Shown here: piece by piece, positions 14,155 through 14,209 of the stretch
How positions within the stretch are numbered: the first letter of the stretch is position 1
Layout: each line of letters opens with the position of its first letter
Program-made: the position numbers and the translations under genes
Assembly (NCBI GenBank): GCA_964387795.1
Contig: CAYLYP010000079.1
Location: 1 to 14,209 of the forward strand
Direction: 5' to 3'
Length of the DNA stretch: 14,209 nt
Source of the DNA: CAYLYP01 sp964387795
Lineage (GTDB): Bacteria; Bacteroidota; Bacteroidia; Bacteroidales; UBA7960
Notes under the pieces: model-generated
What the model was told of the DNA's origin: nothing
Seen by the model: only the letters and a program-made list of their open reading frames with translations
Databases searched by the model: none

Positions 14155-14209
14155 TTTGAACATGAAAATAATAAAATCAGGCATACTTTTTTTTCTTTGT
14201 TTGTTTATC
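14155..14209 (+). repeat. 55-bp exact direct repeat, second copy
   Basis: Identical to 12844-12898 up to the last base of the window, so the repeat may be longer. Confidence 0.95.
14162..14209 (+). CDS. Probable third GLPGLI family gene (partial, only 16 codons in window)
   Basis: The visible codons encode MKIIKSGILFFLCLFI, identical to the signal peptide of GLPGLI-2 from its ATG at 12851 and identical in DNA. The rest is beyond the right edge, so the family assignment rests on this signal-peptide identity. The gene starts 45 bases after the peptide stop and directly behind a terminator. Confidence 0.65.
   Translation, partial: MKIIKSGILFFLCLFI

Overview
The window looks like a chromosomal segment of a Bacteroidota (Bacteroidetes) bacterium, probably uncultured or environmental. 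The evidence is a type IX secretion system component (PorZ) with its C-terminal sorting-type domain, an OprP-like porin, a large SprB-repeat surface protein, two GLPGLI-family proteins plus the start of a probable third, AT-rich A/T-heavy leaders without Shine-Dalgarno sequences, and TAnnTTTG-type -7 elements. No tRNA, rRNA, CRISPR array or insertion sequence was seen.

Layout. Positions 1-3556 (minus) hold the first 1185 codons of a giant secreted protein whose reading frame runs off the left edge: signal peptide, an N-terminal lectin-like jelly-roll domain, then twelve SprB-type repeats of about 81 residues. Positions 3557-4375 are non-coding and contain a striking 116-bp array of 11-bp units that reverses orientation in the middle. 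Positions 4376-6388 (minus) carry a SAM-dependent methyltransferase downstream of a porin. Positions 6719-9829 (plus) carry porZ and recO, 15 bases apart and probably co-transcribed. Positions 9833-11470 (minus) carry a GT-C (ArnT/PMT-like) membrane glycosyltransferase, convergent with recO.

From 11831 to the right edge (plus) lies a duplicated small-secretome locus: GLPGLI-1, GLPGLI-2, a 73-residue secreted peptide with six cysteines, a strong hairpin terminator, and the first 16 codons of a further gene identical at DNA level to the start of GLPGLI-2. The leaders of GLPGLI-2 and of the peptide gene are homologous to each other, so the peptide gene appears to have been wired into the same regulatory region.

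How they may fit together: PorZ is part of the cell-surface attachment complex that processes T9SS cargo and anchors it to lipopolysaccharide. The SprB-repeat protein is the kind of giant adhesin exported by that system, although its C-terminal sorting domain lies outside the window. The GT-C enzyme acts at the same envelope. The GLPGLI/Cys-rich-peptide locus is the part whose function is not described by any family I know, and it is the best candidate for a new system here. Conservation of the peptide with GLPGLI genes in other genomes is the decisive test.
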